Origin: Lycocorax pyrrhopterus obiensis
Lineage: Eukaryota > Chordata > Aves > Passeriformes > Paradisaeidae
Direction: 5' to 3'
Length of the DNA stretch: 64,000 nt
Assembly (NCBI GenBank): GCA_014706295.1
Contig: JACSVZ010000007.1
Coordinates: 51,660,975 to 51,724,974 of the forward strand
Part shown: piece by piece, positions 51,143-63,400 of the stretch
Layout: each line of letters starts with the position of its first letter
Position numbering within the stretch: position 1 is the stretch's first letter
Notes under the pieces: generated by a model
What the model saw: only the letters and a program-made list of their open reading frames with translations
Databases searched by the model: none
Told to the model about the DNA's origin: nothing
Made by a program: the position numbers and the translations under genes

Positions 51143-54100
51143 AAGTGATGAACCTCTATGGGGATCAATTAGGCCAAAAGGAAACATAAAAAATACTGAA
51201 CTTTCTGAAAGGATACAAAAAACACCAAGTCTTTAGGGAGGACACCACTGGGATTCACCAGCAAGAATGTGCTACAATAATGTTACATATAAAAATACAG
51301 ATAAATCAATGTGTAATGTAAGACTTTTAAAAGAAAAATCTTTTAAAAGAACATGAAGAGACAGTGTTTCACATTTATTCCTCAGGTACTTGGCAATGTC
51401 TTGTCTGCATTGTAATCTGTGGAACATCTGGGTCTGATCTGAGGCTGCTATTCCATCAGATGTGCTAAAAAAGTTGTCCCTTCTCAGGTGCAGCAATGTG
51501 GACACTGGCTGCATAATGAGCCTGCAACCTTCTGTCCCAGATGCTGGTTGTAGGCAAGGCTCTGGTTCCTCTTCCTTTGGATGACTTCTGATAGCTTGTT
51601 TCCTTCTTCTGCCTTAGGTGGAAGCTGAAAGCATCAGGGCTTTTGAGGGAGACCAGCAGTGCCATGTCCACTTCCTCCTGCTGGTGGCTTTTGGGTGGAG
51701 GAAAGCTCCAGGGTCAGTCCTGGCCTGGCCCAGCTGCAGAAAGATGTCTCTGGAAGGTGAGAATGAGTCTGGAACACCTCTGGAACACCTTTTGTTCCAC
51801 GCCCTCAGAGCATCTGCAGCTAATGCAGGGTAACAGGGAGGTAAGAGTGCCATATAAAATGATCTCTCTTTCATTTCATCCGAATCATCCCAGTGAAAAA
51901 TTAGTCTTACACCCACCAATGCCCTTAAAGGGATATGCTCCTTTTAATGTGTGAGATGAAGAACAGGAGGAGGAGAAGAGATAAAAGAGAAGAACTCTGA
52001 TAACTGTGGGATCTAGGAGCTATAGTGCGCTCAATTAATTAGAATCTTCTCTTGTTTAAAAAAATGGTCTCTCTGTGCACATATTTAAAAACTGGTAATA
52101 AAATATCACTACTGCACCACTATGGAGTCTCTTTGAGATGCTCAATGAAATACTTGAATTACAAAGTAACAATTTCTATTGTTAGGAGTTGCTGCTATTC
52201 TCTTTTTATTGATGTCATAAAGTAGGTATTTATGAGATGAGGTTATTAAGATCAATAGTATAAATGGAACACCTAATTCTCTCTTTTTCAGACCAGCACA
52301 AAGCATTCCTTGGGTGGAATATGTGGGAATAAAAGGTGACTGGATACTGTCAGTTAACCTGAATCCAAATGCAAAGAGCTCACCCTATTAACAATGAGTC
52401 ATTTTTTACATGTTTCTTAGATCTAAAACTATCTTGTCCCTAAGTAGCCTTTATGAAACGTACAGATTTGAATTCATTGCAGGACTGGATTTGCCACATT
52501 TACAACTAACACTGAAACTCTATTTTTGTCTTTTTTTAAATATGAAAGACAAGATAGAACATTTTATTTTAAAGTCCATTTAGTTGTGTGTTTTGAATAA
52601 ATATGATCCTTCTTTGTGAAAAATGTCCTTTCGCAAAAAACAAAAGTCTCAGATTTTAACACTGATACCAAGTCTTCCTATCTACTGAATAATGAGCTGC
52701 AAAGACACCATGGTATGGACTGAGTTACATCTGTACACTAATGAAGAATTGAACCTATATTTATATAGTTTCATTGCTCAGACCAAGTTGCAAAAGACAG
52801 GCTTTTTTTGCCAAATGCAGTCACCAAACTCTCTCAACTATTTCTAGTGATTTGCCTCTTGCTTCAATTTCCCATTTTCAGAGCAGCATCATCAATCACT
52901 ACTAATTTAAGCTCATGATTAAATAATATCAGCTTCATTTAGTGGTCATCATTAAGGGAAAATATTTGCCAGCATCTGATCATGGTGTTGTTCTTAATGA
53001 CCCTGCCCCTAGAACTCCATTCTACAAGCACTTGATAACATCAATAAGATTTACACATAGGAGCAGGGTTTGAAAAGTTCACCAGTCATGAGATGCCACA
53101 GAAGACAGTGAGTGCTCTCCATTGCTAAACGAAGAAAAATTTTACAGAAGATTTTTTCTCAGATTTATGTTAAACAAAGTACGTAGAAAATTTGGATAAC
53201 TTCAGCAATAGAAACAAAAAAAACCCCAAACACTTTTATTAAACAATCAAAACACATTATCATTCTAGTATTGCTCACTACCCTAAATTAATCATCTGTT
53301 TTAATTTAAAAGATGCGGTTTTCAAAAATACACAGCAAAAACTGGTATAATACTTTAAAACCTAAAAAAGTACACCAAAAAAATTCTTCATCTTATTTCA
53401 TAGAGATTCATTTCCTTCATCTTAATTGTTTAGTTTGCAGTAGTGTACAAAGAGTTAATGGAAACAGTTAGCAAACTGAGATGTGAGCTTCTACTATAGC
53501 TCTTCCCACTAGAACTGTTGAATGAGAAGTTCCAATACCTCACAGCTTTCCTATGTGGCTACGCACAAAAACTTTGTATCCATCTAAGCGATTGTGACCA
53601 GACACAACAAATCCACTATGAAAGTTAAAGAAAAAAAAGTGGAAAAAAAAAAATCTGATGCATCCCAATACCAACAGTAGTAATTGACTGGTAAAGTCTT
53701 TTTCATGCTGCTTATACATCTCTGAGGGTTGTGAAAACCAGAGAAAAGCTGTCTCTGTATCTTGCACCGTCAGCTATTGCCTGTCAGCATGTGTGGAGAC
53801 AGGGGAGGGTGTACAAAGCAGTGCTGGGCTGGGGGAGAGCTATGGTGAAGCTCAGCTTCTCGGTGTGTCCCCAGATGCAGCCCCCCATGTGCACAGGGCT
53901 CTGCTCAGCCCTCTTCTCTGTCCTGGGGCACGTTCCTCCTGCACCTGCAACCAGGGGCTGTGAAACCTTTACAGGGCTAATACAAAGCTGACATTTGTGT
54001 CATGCTGAAAGGTATTTGAGGAGGAAAAGACCCCTGCTTGTCTGCCAGACTGTCTATTCCCCACACTGTACTCAAAGCCTCTTTACTGTTGTGCCACAAG

Positions 54101-57100
54101 GGGTGAATCAGAGAGAGCGGGGAACAAAAACCTTCTAGATGGCAAATCTGAGTAACAACGTGAGAGCTGCACACTGTGCAATGCCATTATATGACTTCAA
54201 ATCTTTTGTTCTAGAGAACATTATATACCTATTACATGCTTAAATACAGGCATTGCTATAGCATAATTAAAATGTTTGTGATCACAGAAATAAAAGGACA
54301 AGTTAAAAAGCAACACTGTATTACCTCTGTAGGACTGCTGAACTTTGGCTGTAGGCACAGAAAGAAAAGCCACCAGCGTGAGGCAAGGAGTGTACAGGCC
54401 TTTGGCTCCATCTGAAAAAACAAGTTAATAGGTAGAAGGGCAATTCTCTGTTGGTGTGTAGCTGTAGAAAACCACTTTCTCTTAGCTCTGCAAGCATGGT
54501 TACTTAAGCAGTGTTTTCATACCTGAAATGCTCCTGTGGACATGCTTCAGGGCACTGGCTTTAGTGGGAGCTGTGCAACTCCACAGTAATACTTGTTAAC
54601 CTGTACAACCTAGCACTTGCTGTAGTTTTTTCTTTAGTGAAAAAAAAACTGTACATTTGGTCAAAAGGAAAACAAAAGGTACAACTGCTAAAATACTTCA
54701 AATGTTAGTTTGAGACCTAGGGTTCCCAAATATATTGATTTTTTTTTTTCCAGGAAAGCAGACACTAATTTCCATTTAGAAAAAAAAAATATTCCACAGG
54801 GAAATGTATAAGTGAGCACTTGCAATCAGCTTTATTCATAGCTTTGCAGATAAATTGCTGCAAACACCATGCACTTTTACGCTTTGTTTTGCTTAAGAAT
54901 TCTAGAGAAGTCCATAAGTGAGATTGTTGCCACAACTGGGAATCCTTAGTTTAGCTGACAAAGTCCTAGCTAAAGTGTCCTAAGGATGTAGAATTAAATG
55001 AGGACTTTGTCCTTCTTTTCCAGTCTGATCCCTGAAGATGCTTGGGCCAGATTATCTTCTATAATGTGTTTTGCCACAGTCTCTAGAGAGGACCACCTCC
55101 TTAAAAGGACAGCATAGTAATCTAATAAAAATCCAATCTATGGAGATCCATTACTGTGCAACTGAGAAAACCAAACCAAACAAGATACTAATACAAAAAC
55201 CTCAGAATTCCTTGGTGCATTTTATGTACTACAGCATTTACAAATGACCACATGGATTGTGTAATATCATCTACTGTGCAGAGTTTCTTTTATAGGTCCC
55301 CATGGACTGAAATGTTTAGATAAAACAGAGCTGAGCAGAGGGGCCAGTTGTAGATTTAACTGGGAATTCTCATGGTTTTATGGGTTTGTATGTCAGCCAT
55401 ATCATTGCTTTAAAAATTGCTTCTGTATTTAATAGTAGGAGAGCTTGACCCGAACACAGTAACAACACATGTATCCCTTTAACTGTGCTCCGCAAAGGAT
55501 TGCAGACTGAAACTAGAGAGATACGAGCTCTGTGAGTTAAGATGTCATTAGCTGCCCAGGAGGGGTAACTTTGTCAATTGTCATTAACACATTTTTTTGT
55601 GCTGGTACTTTAAAGATCAGAAGTGTTAACCTGGAAATGGCATTCTGATTTAAATCTCTTTAACGTTTGGAAGGATTGGTCATTTCTTTATACCTCACTG
55701 CTCTTTGAGGAGAGTCCTTCCTTTGTTCAGCATCTGTAAATTGCCTGTATGTGGATCTCACTTAAGAAAGAAGAAAAAGATCCCGAGTTACTCAGATCTG
55801 TCATAAAACTGTCACTTTGGATTATTGCTTAAATGTTGGCTGCAGGCTGAAAACTGTATGTCCATGCAGCACTCGCCAGTTCAGGTGGGGTTTATAAAAG
55901 AGAAATTGTTGCTCTGCAGGGAGATACCTGTTAACCTTATTCATTTGTAAAACTGGTTACATATTTTGGCACTCGCCTGTGCAGTCTGACACTGACAAAG
56001 CTTTTGACAAGATGAAGTAGATATACGGTATTTATGTAAGGTTCTCAGAAACTGCAGGTTCAGAGCAAACTTTATTAACTGCACCTGAGCTCTTTCTGTG
56101 TCAACCAGCAACTCTTTGCAGAAAAGATTTCAGATCTTCTGCTCTTTGACCTTTAAGAAGATACAAAGCTGGGTTGCAGGTGATATAGGACTCTCAATTA
56201 GTGGTTCCAGCTTTACATGCATTCTTCTGTTTTGTGATTCGGATGTCTTTTACCAGGCTTCAGGTTGTGTGGGACAGAAGGTAGAAAACAAAGAGCTTGT
56301 CTTGAGAGATGTTTAGCAGCTTCCTACGAACACCAACTCCCAGAATAATGAAGGATTCATTCTGCAACTTGCTGGACTGGGTTTGTATAACAATCTGCCT
56401 TTTGCTTTATAGTCAAGGATTAACTTCTAAATAATGGCAAACTGAAATTAACAATATTGTACATATGTTTGCATACATAACTTAGCTTTTTTTAACTAAT
56501 ATGACCTAAATTCACATTTAATTGTATTTAATCTGACAGGTATTTTTCTACAGTTAGCACAAGACTTTTTTTTTTGTATCAGGAAATTCAGTGAGAAAAA
56601 CTGCAAAAGACACGAATTAGATGGATTAAAATGTATGCATTTTGTATTCATTGTGTAGCCATTATCATTATGGAGGATCTGTTTAAAATTGAAAAATTAC
56701 TGATTTTCACCAAAGTCTTTGCACAGATTCCTCATACAGTAAGATTCTGGCACATACTTGAAGAAAAGAATGAAAATCAAATGAGACATTTTATTATTGC
56801 CACAATTTTTCAGCCAGAGAAACAGTTGCTTTACCTGAGCTGTGTAGCTGCCTGGGTAAGGTACAAGAAAAGGTCGTTAAGAGGGAGAAGAGTGGAAATA
56901 TAACATCAGGTGATGTAGGTAGGCATTCATTGGCCTGAAGCTGAATTGAAATGTGTCTATCTCCAAAAGCATATTTGAGGAAACTTCATCTGAACTTTCT
57001 GAAGACTGAGACTTTCAGCAGTTTCCAACATCAGTCAGCCCCATAAGAGTTGTATCTCATGGCATTCAGGACCAAATACCCTGTGGTATGTCTGGCTCAC

Positions 57101-58404
57101 CTTTGCAGTGCTCGAGCAATTACTCCAACATCTGGGACACATTACACCTGCTGCACAAGTGATTCACAGCCAGGCAGTGGACATGCTATGAATCTAATAA
57201 GCCATCCCTGCTGCTGACTAATGCTAATATGGAGGGTGTCAAGAAGAGGAATAAACCTGGAGATGAAATGGTAATAACGGTTTCTGGGATTTTGCTGTAA
57301 AAGCAGACATTGCCAATGTTTTTAAAAAGGTTTAAGGTAATCTGTTGCAGCAGTTAATTTCTCACTGTTTTTTGTTCAGGACTAAAGTACCCACTGCAAC
57401 ACAGAACTGTCTCATGGTATACATATTTGATATTCTACAACTGTTCCACCATGGTCATCCTCCTCACTGTATTACCATGGGTTTCCTTTGCAGGTGTGGT
57501 ATATTGCTGCCTCACATCATGCCTTTCCTTGGACGCTCCCTTTCTTGGACGATATTGCACAGGTTTAAGCTGTTGGCTTGTCTAGGGATTTCTGCTGGGA
57601 CAGACACAGAAAAAGACACTTCCCCAGCTTAGCATAACCTCTGAGCTTCCCTCTGTGCCTCCAGACTACCCATATTTTCTGTTCTACGTTCCAACCCTAC
57701 TGTGACACAGCAAGACACTTGGATTTTAACCCTGATTACATACAAGCTTTGCAATATAACTGCTGTATTGCAGGCTGGGATTTCATATATTGTAATCAAG
57801 TATGATCAATTCACTGCAGGTGCTATGGCAGGCAGAGGACATGCAGTCCCTGGTTTCTAAGTGCTCCAAACCTAACCTTTAAATGTTGCTACCAAGAGGG
57901 GTGATTGGCGGTGCCTTCTGTACTGCGAGGAGATAATTGTGGTGCAATGGTATAATCAAGTGAGACTCATTCTGTATTTTTGCTATCGTGGAAAAAATTC
58001 TGATAAGAGCCATATGGGGTAAAAGACTAGGGTTACAGCAATACAATTACAGGGTTGTTTTATCTGAGCATAGGTGCGACTGAGACAAGAAGTGAACTTT
58101 TCTACAATATATGCATGCAGGCAAAGAATCTGAAAGACTGTGGACTCTGTTTCTAGCTCAACTTCCTGTGACCACTGAAGAACAGAAGAATTTTCAATGA
58201 GGAATTAATGTTATGAAGAGGTTTAATATTATATAGCTCATGGCACACGAAATATCCTTAGCTCTTAGCTCATGATAATCCGGATAGAATTTAACCTTCA
58301 AAACTTAAAAGGTGAGTCCGCATTACTTTTAAGACGAGAAAAAAGATCTATCTTATTCTGTCATTCAGGTCCAATTCAAAGTTCTTAAAGTTAACACGTC
58401 TCTT
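51143..58404. other. long unique noncoding segment
   Basis: No gene recognised in 7 kb. Local features are an 11-bp tandem duplicate TCTGGAACACC (51768-51789), a GC-richer patch at 53760-53965, and T/A runs near 54738 and 54780. Open frames at 51614-51954 run on both strands and reflect the GC-richer composition there. None shows a known domain. Confidence 0.5.
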
Positions 58405-58442
58405 TCCTTTGCCTTCAGTAGGCTTTGGATCAGATCCTGATA
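58405..58442 (+). repeat. ancient amniote dispersed-repeat relic
   Basis: 'GCCTTCAGTAGGCTTTGGATCAGATCC' repeats the terminal block seen at 3275-3302 (GCCTTCAGCAGACTTTGGATCAGGCT) in the same orientation. The shared block supports one old dispersed family rather than chance. Confidence 0.5.
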
Positions 58443-58944
58443 GTCACAGCTCCAAATGGTGTGATATGTAAAAGTGCCTTTTTAAGTGCTCCTTGCAATC
58501 AGATAAAACTCTTTCCTAAATAGCATCATTCAATATACAGATTGTAGCAGGTAATTGTAATTGTAAATTACTGTAGCAAGCTTAGAATCAACTATTTAAG
58601 TACTCACCTGGCAAAACTGCAAAAGCTAACTTTTTTCCTCCTTACTTTTCAGTACATATTTCATTTTTCATGGCTCCCTAACTCAGATATTGCAGTGGGC
58701 AATGAGGATTGAATCTTGGCATAGACGTTGTCAGCCTCCAAGCAAATATTTGTCATTTAAAAATCATGGTTCTGTTGAGTAAAACTTGGTAAATTGTTCT
58801 AAGACTGTATATACAGCAGCTCTATTTGCAAGTATTAATGAGCCGGGTATGCACACTTTCTGGCAAAACACACTCCCATACACGTGTGTGAAAACATACA
58901 AAACACACAGATGTAACTTCCCAGCACGTCAGAACTCTTCAGAA
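58443..58944. other. unique noncoding DNA
   Basis: Nothing recognisable. The plus-strand open frame that begins at 58786 enters the CR1 and owes its length to it. Confidence 0.5.
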
Positions 58945-59570
58945 TATCTAACATTGGACGCAGGACTGGAAGGGATAATAAGCAAGTTCCCAGATGGTAC
59001 AAAACTGGGAGGAGCTGTTGTCTCCCTCGAAGGCAGGGAGGCCCTGCAGAGAAACCTTGGCAAATTACAGGACTGAGCAATCACCAACCATTTCAACATG
59101 GGAAGGTGATGGGTTCTGCACCTGGGATGGGGCAACCCTGGATGTACAGACAGACGGGAATGAGATGCTGGAAAGCAGTGCCACGGAAAGGAACCTGGCG
59201 GTCCTGGTCGACAGAAAGTTGAACATGAGCCAGCAGTGCCCTGGCAGCCAGGAGGCCAACCCTGTCCTGGGGTGCATCAGGCACAGCATCACCAGCCGGG
59301 CAAGGGAGGGGATTGTCCCGCTCTGCTCTGCACTGGGGCGGCCTCACCTCGAGTGCTGGGGGCAGTTTTGGGTGCCACAATGCAAGAAAGACATAGAGCT
59401 GTTAGAGAGCATCCAAAGGAGGGCAGTGAAGACAAAGGGCCTTGAGGAGAAGCCCTATGAGCAGTGACTGAGGTCACTTGGTCCCTTCAGCCTGGAGGAG
59501 CCTCATTGCAGTTACAACTTCCATGTGAGGGGAAGAGGAGGGGCAGGCACTGATCTCTTCCCTGTGTTGC
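58945..59570 (+). pseudogene. CR1 LINE, 5' part with decayed RT coding remnant
   Basis: Conceptual translation in two plus-strand frames gives the C-terminal part of the CR1 reverse-transcriptase protein. The recognisable pieces include SKFPDGTKLGG, then GNEMLESS..ER.LAVLVD.KLNMSQQC, LGCIRHSITSRAREGIVPLC and KKDIELLESIQRRAVK. The catalytic FADD box of CR1 is FPDG here (58987-58998), so both the alanine and one catalytic aspartate are lost. A frame change near 59077-59160 and an in-frame stop after the PYEQ region also break it. The element is 5'-truncated before the palm domain and is inactive. Its 3' continuation lies beyond the inserted LTR at 60218. Confidence 0.93.
59566..59570 (+). repeat. 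5-bp target site duplication, left copy
   Basis: GTTGC directly precedes the LTR's TGTC start and is repeated exactly at 60218-60222 after its terminal ACA. CR1 sequence reads smoothly across the site once one copy and the LTR are disregarded. Confidence 0.85.
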
Positions 59571-60072
59571 TGTCTTGGGGTGACTCTATCATGTGTATCC
59601 CCTATCATGCTCTATGCCCAAAAAGTAATTTTGTGCCTTTTCTGTGCCTTTAAACTGAGCTTGAAAAAAAACCCACAAACAAACTTTTCAAAACAGTTTC
59701 CCAAGGACACGGAGATTACACTCCTCTGCGTTCTCTGGCTGCAGGAGCAGGAGGGAGCACCCTGCTTGCTTTCTTCAGCCAGCGGTTTCGGTTTTTTTTT
59801 TTCCTTCTCTTCCCGGCGTGAGACGGAAAGCTGAATTTTGTTTCCTGGGACTTTGGTTTTTCCCTTCTTCTCTTCTGGACTGTTCAACAACATCAGAACA
59901 CATCGGGAGAACTTTTCCCCGAGGCCCGGGGGTGGGCCCTCGCCGACCCAGCTCCGAGGAGGAGAGAGACCACACCTACAGAAGGACGCTGAAATCTTCC
60001 CAGGTTTCTCTCTATAGCGAGGGATTTCATTTCATTATTTAGCATTATTATCCTTTTCCTGTGTGTTTGTTA

Positions 60073-60078
60073 AATAAA
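60073..60078 (+). terminator. LTR polyadenylation signal AATAAA
   Basis: The canonical hexamer lies in the 3' third of the LTR, within TTAAATAAATAG, and is followed by a T-rich stretch. The position fits the R region of a retroviral LTR. It would set the plus-strand 3' end of any transcript from this LTR. Confidence 0.6.
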
Positions 60079-60115
60079 TAGTTCTTATCTCATTCACTTT
60101 CCTTCGAGGAAAATA

Positions 60116-60133
60116 TTTTTTTTTTTTTTTTTT
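60116..60133. repeat. poly(T) run inside LTR, 18 nt
   Basis: Eighteen consecutive T followed by CCCC. It is part of the LTR and probably variable in length between copies. Confidence 0.9.
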
Positions 60134-60217
60134 CCCCGAACCCTGTGGGGGGAAGGGTGGCTGTAACCTGGTTTTCTCTCAGAGGATATATTACTAGATT
60201 TTGCCCAAACCAGCACA

Positions 60218-60222
60218 GTTGC
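60218..60222 (+). repeat. 5-bp target site duplication, right copy
   Basis: GTTGC follows the LTR terminus and leads into CR1 sequence (CCAGCGACAGGACCTGAGGG). It matches the left copy exactly. Confidence 0.85.
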
Positions 60223-60497
60223 CCAGCGACAGGACCTGAGGGAATGGCCTGAAGTTGTGTCAGGGGAGGTTTAGGTTGGATATTAGAGAAAGGTTCTTCA
60301 CCCAGGGGGTGGTTGGGCACTGGAACAGGCTCCGCAGGGAAGTGGTCACAGCATGAAGCCTGAGAGAGTTCAAGAAGTGTTTGGCCAATGCTCTCAGGCA
60401 CATGGTGTGACTCTTGTGGATGGCCCTGTTCAAGGCCAGGAGTTGGACTCAATGATTGTTGTGAGTCCCTTCCAACTCAGCTGATTCTGTGATTTTG
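60223..60497 (+). mobile_element. CR1 LINE, 3' part after LTR insertion
   Basis: The sequence resumes CR1 with 'GCGACAGGACCTGAGGGAATGGCC' and continues through 'GTCAGGGGAGGTTTAGGTTGG', 'CCCAGGGGGTGGTTGGGCACTGGAACAGGCTCC', 'TTCAAGAAGTGTTTGGCCAA' and 'CCTTCCAACTCAGCTGATTCTGTGAT'. It completes the element whose 5' part ends at 59570. Joined length is about 0.9 kb. Its 3' tail (GATTCTGTGAT) marks a different CR1 subfamily from the other copies in the window. Confidence 0.93.
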
Positions 60498-63400
60498 GAT
60501 GTGCCTTCCATACAAAAGACTGATTGGTATTTTATGTTCACTGGCATAATAGACTCTAATCCCTCCAAAAGGAGCCTTAATAACTAATATTCACATAGGC
60601 ACACATTTTGAAAGCACACACTTCAGAAATATGGAAATAGAAGCATAAAAGGTAAATTTACAATTTCACGCATAATAGAAATTGTAGAATACCAGGCTTT
60701 TTGCAAATGTCTCAACAACAAGGGGGAAAATGGAGGGAAAGATAGAGGTGTTTCAAGATACTTCATAAAACCTAATGCCTAATTATCTAATTATAATTAC
60801 CAACTTATAGCTTCATCTTGTCAGCTGCAGAAGCACAGAGAAGCCTTCACTGTTGTTAAATTTAGGGGGAGTTGAGGCTGACCAGCAGCTATCAGGACTT
60901 CCCAAAATTGGTAGGACTGACCTCCTTGAACAGACACTCTTGGTTCTTCATGATCAGCAGATGAGACACTGCAATGGATGGGAGGAACTCACAGCCAAAA
61001 ACTCACTGCCTAAAGCTGAGAAAAGAATTAGGGATGGGAATAATAATGAAAGGAGACATTCATGCCAAACCAAACACAAGGGGTTTAAAGACAGAAAGTA
61101 CCAGAAAGAATGACCTAAAAAGATCACAGGTCTTCTCTCTGTCAGTGCAAAGATGTTTTATCAACTTTCTTCTTCAGCAGCTCTAAGTGACTCAATATAT
61201 TAACTCATATGGCAGACACTACACTACAATAAAATATAACCAGTTGAATTTGTGGCAGATTGGAAACTTTCATTTAAAAATGTCCATGCTTGTCAATTCA
61301 ATCAGATGAGAATTTATTGGCAAGACAAGCTGAGGAAGTCTTGCCAAAACACAAGAAAAAAGCAGACTCATCAGATAACTGTCTGAAGCAGGTACAGCTC
61401 ACCAGGCTTGGTATTTCCCTCTGCTTTAGATGTTTCCTCCACTGCATCTGTGTGTTAGTACTGTCCCATCCCTGAACTGAGAACAGGTTCTGCTACTCCA
61501 GGCTGCCTGTTTTGCCATCCTGCTCCTCTTTGACAGTCTAAATCCTTCCTCTTTCATTCTGATGTGACAGTGGGATGCAGTGAGGTGTTCATTTTTGCCC
61601 ATCTCTAGCTGCCAACCCGACTCTCTTATGACCAAATCACTGTATGCTCCAACAGCCGAAACTCACCAATATTCCACAGGTGTAAGAAGACAGACCACTG
61701 CTATGAAGGGTCCCTCCTGAAACTCTTACAGTGAATTCCATTGGGTTGGGATTTTGGTTTGAGTTTCTTTTGGAAATTTTATATACTAATAAAAATTGAG
61801 CTGTGATTATGTGATATACTCCTAATTAAAATTTACTATAATTGTTGAAGTATTTTACTGAAGTAATTTTCAAGCAACAGGTTTGCCAGATGACAAAAGT
61901 TATGGTTCCTCTGCTGTTGCAGGGAGGTCAGAGCTAAGCACAGGGAGTGGGGTCAGCCCCGGACATCAACCCCCACCCCAGGAATGACGGCATTTTTCAC
62001 TAAGCTCTTGTGCTCAAGGCTTAAGTCAGGCTTTTTGCCAAACATTCAAGTCCAAGACAAATAGCCTATGTGAGTGTTTTGTGCACAAAGATTACTGAAG
62101 TTCATTTTAGCTTGATAGATAAACCTTTTGAAATCCGGCTTGTTAGAATTAACTATAATATAGATCAGAGCTAGCTGTTTATTGAAAAGCACTGTGGGAG
62201 GAATGTAAATTACCCATGAATCAGAATGACCTGATGGTGGTGAAGTACCAGCAGCTCTTGGTGAATGTGTTGTCACCAATTCTCACAAACAATGCAACTA
62301 TTTATGTACAGGAGATTATTTTTTTTTTAATAATCATGTTCTTATTCTGTCTTTTCAAGTTTTCCATTTTTCCACATAAAAATGAGGTACAATTCTATGG
62401 AATTTGCAAGGAAAAATTCAAAATTCCTAAACATCCTGGTTTTGAAACAAATATTTTAATATATCTCTATTCTATAAGGCCTATTTTGGTGGCAGGGCTG
62501 AAATTTCCCTGTGGGTGAAAAACCTAAGTGACTCTAAGTCACACTTTGACTCCAGCTTTATCAACCAGAGGAGGTTTTTTGGTTTCTTTTATTTTAATGT
62601 CAGAAGGTGAAGCTCTTGTTTAGTAACTGCTCCCATTCTTCCACAGGTTGCCAGCAAAATACAGAGCATTCCTGACTCATCTTGCACCTCTTCAGGTATT
62701 CTCTAACTTGGTTTTCACCCTTTTTTCCACTCCAGCAGAAAAAAAAAGAGTATAAAATTGTTCATAACTGTCCAAAAATTTGAAACCCAGAAAGTGCAGT
62801 CTAGGATGTCACCTTGTCTGATAAAGTAGGGGAAGGGAAATAATCTGCAAATTTCAGCATCTCTTGCATCAAAGGCGTTTCCCTAAGGTATTGGACTACA
62901 CTTAAAAGTTTTACCTTCCCCACATGCAGTCAGTATTCACCCTTTCTTGCCTAGGAGAATGCCTCTGTTTTCTCTCTGAAAGTCATCTCCTACCCCAGTT
63001 CGCAACAAAAACAAAAGAAGTCGTATTGTTAAAAGGTACCACAGTCTACCATGGTCTACGGCCTGGAGAACAACTCTGACATGTATTTCCATTGCATCAT
63101 GTCAGTGCTCAGCCCTGCCTTCCTTCCTGGGATTGCCAGTCACGTTGTTAGCTGATACATGTTATTTACCACCAGGCAATGTCGTGGAGGGACACTCAAG
63201 TGAGTTGAGTCAGGATCACAGGCAGAGCTATCAGGTTAGCACACAACTCCACTAAGCTGATGTATCCTGTTACTCAGCATTTACTTTGGCCAGACTTTAC
63301 CCTGGCTGTGATGACATGGGTATCCTTTTGCTACCAGGCAGTATCTCTGCATTGCACTCCTCATGCAGTGGACATGTGCTTCTAGAGCCAGAGCAATAAG

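Larger units (their letters stand above)
59571..60217 (+). mobile_element. solo LTR of an endogenous retrovirus, 647 bp
   Basis: The element begins TGTCTTGGGG and ends CAGCACA, the usual TG..CA termini, and is flanked by exact GTTGC duplications. No internal retroviral genes are present, so it is a solo LTR left by recombination between two LTRs. An AATAAA polyadenylation signal lies at 60073-60078, which gives plus orientation. A CpG-richer stretch (about 59813-59960) and an 18-T run (60116-60133) are internal. Open frames inside it carry no known domain. A 5-bp duplication fits several retroviral classes, so class is not assigned. Songbird origin is my impression only. Confidence 0.88.

Noticed and set aside
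53760..53965. GC-richer patch as a promoter
   Set aside because: No TATA box, CpG cluster or adjoining exon. The composition alone is not evidence.
59065..59477. Several long minus-strand open frames across the CR1
   Set aside because: They are antisense shadows of the GC-richer CR1 reverse-transcriptase remnant.
59580..60042. Open frames inside the LTR on both strands
   Set aside because: LTRs do not normally encode protein, no domain is visible, and poly(T/A) stretches and CpG-rich composition explain the open length.
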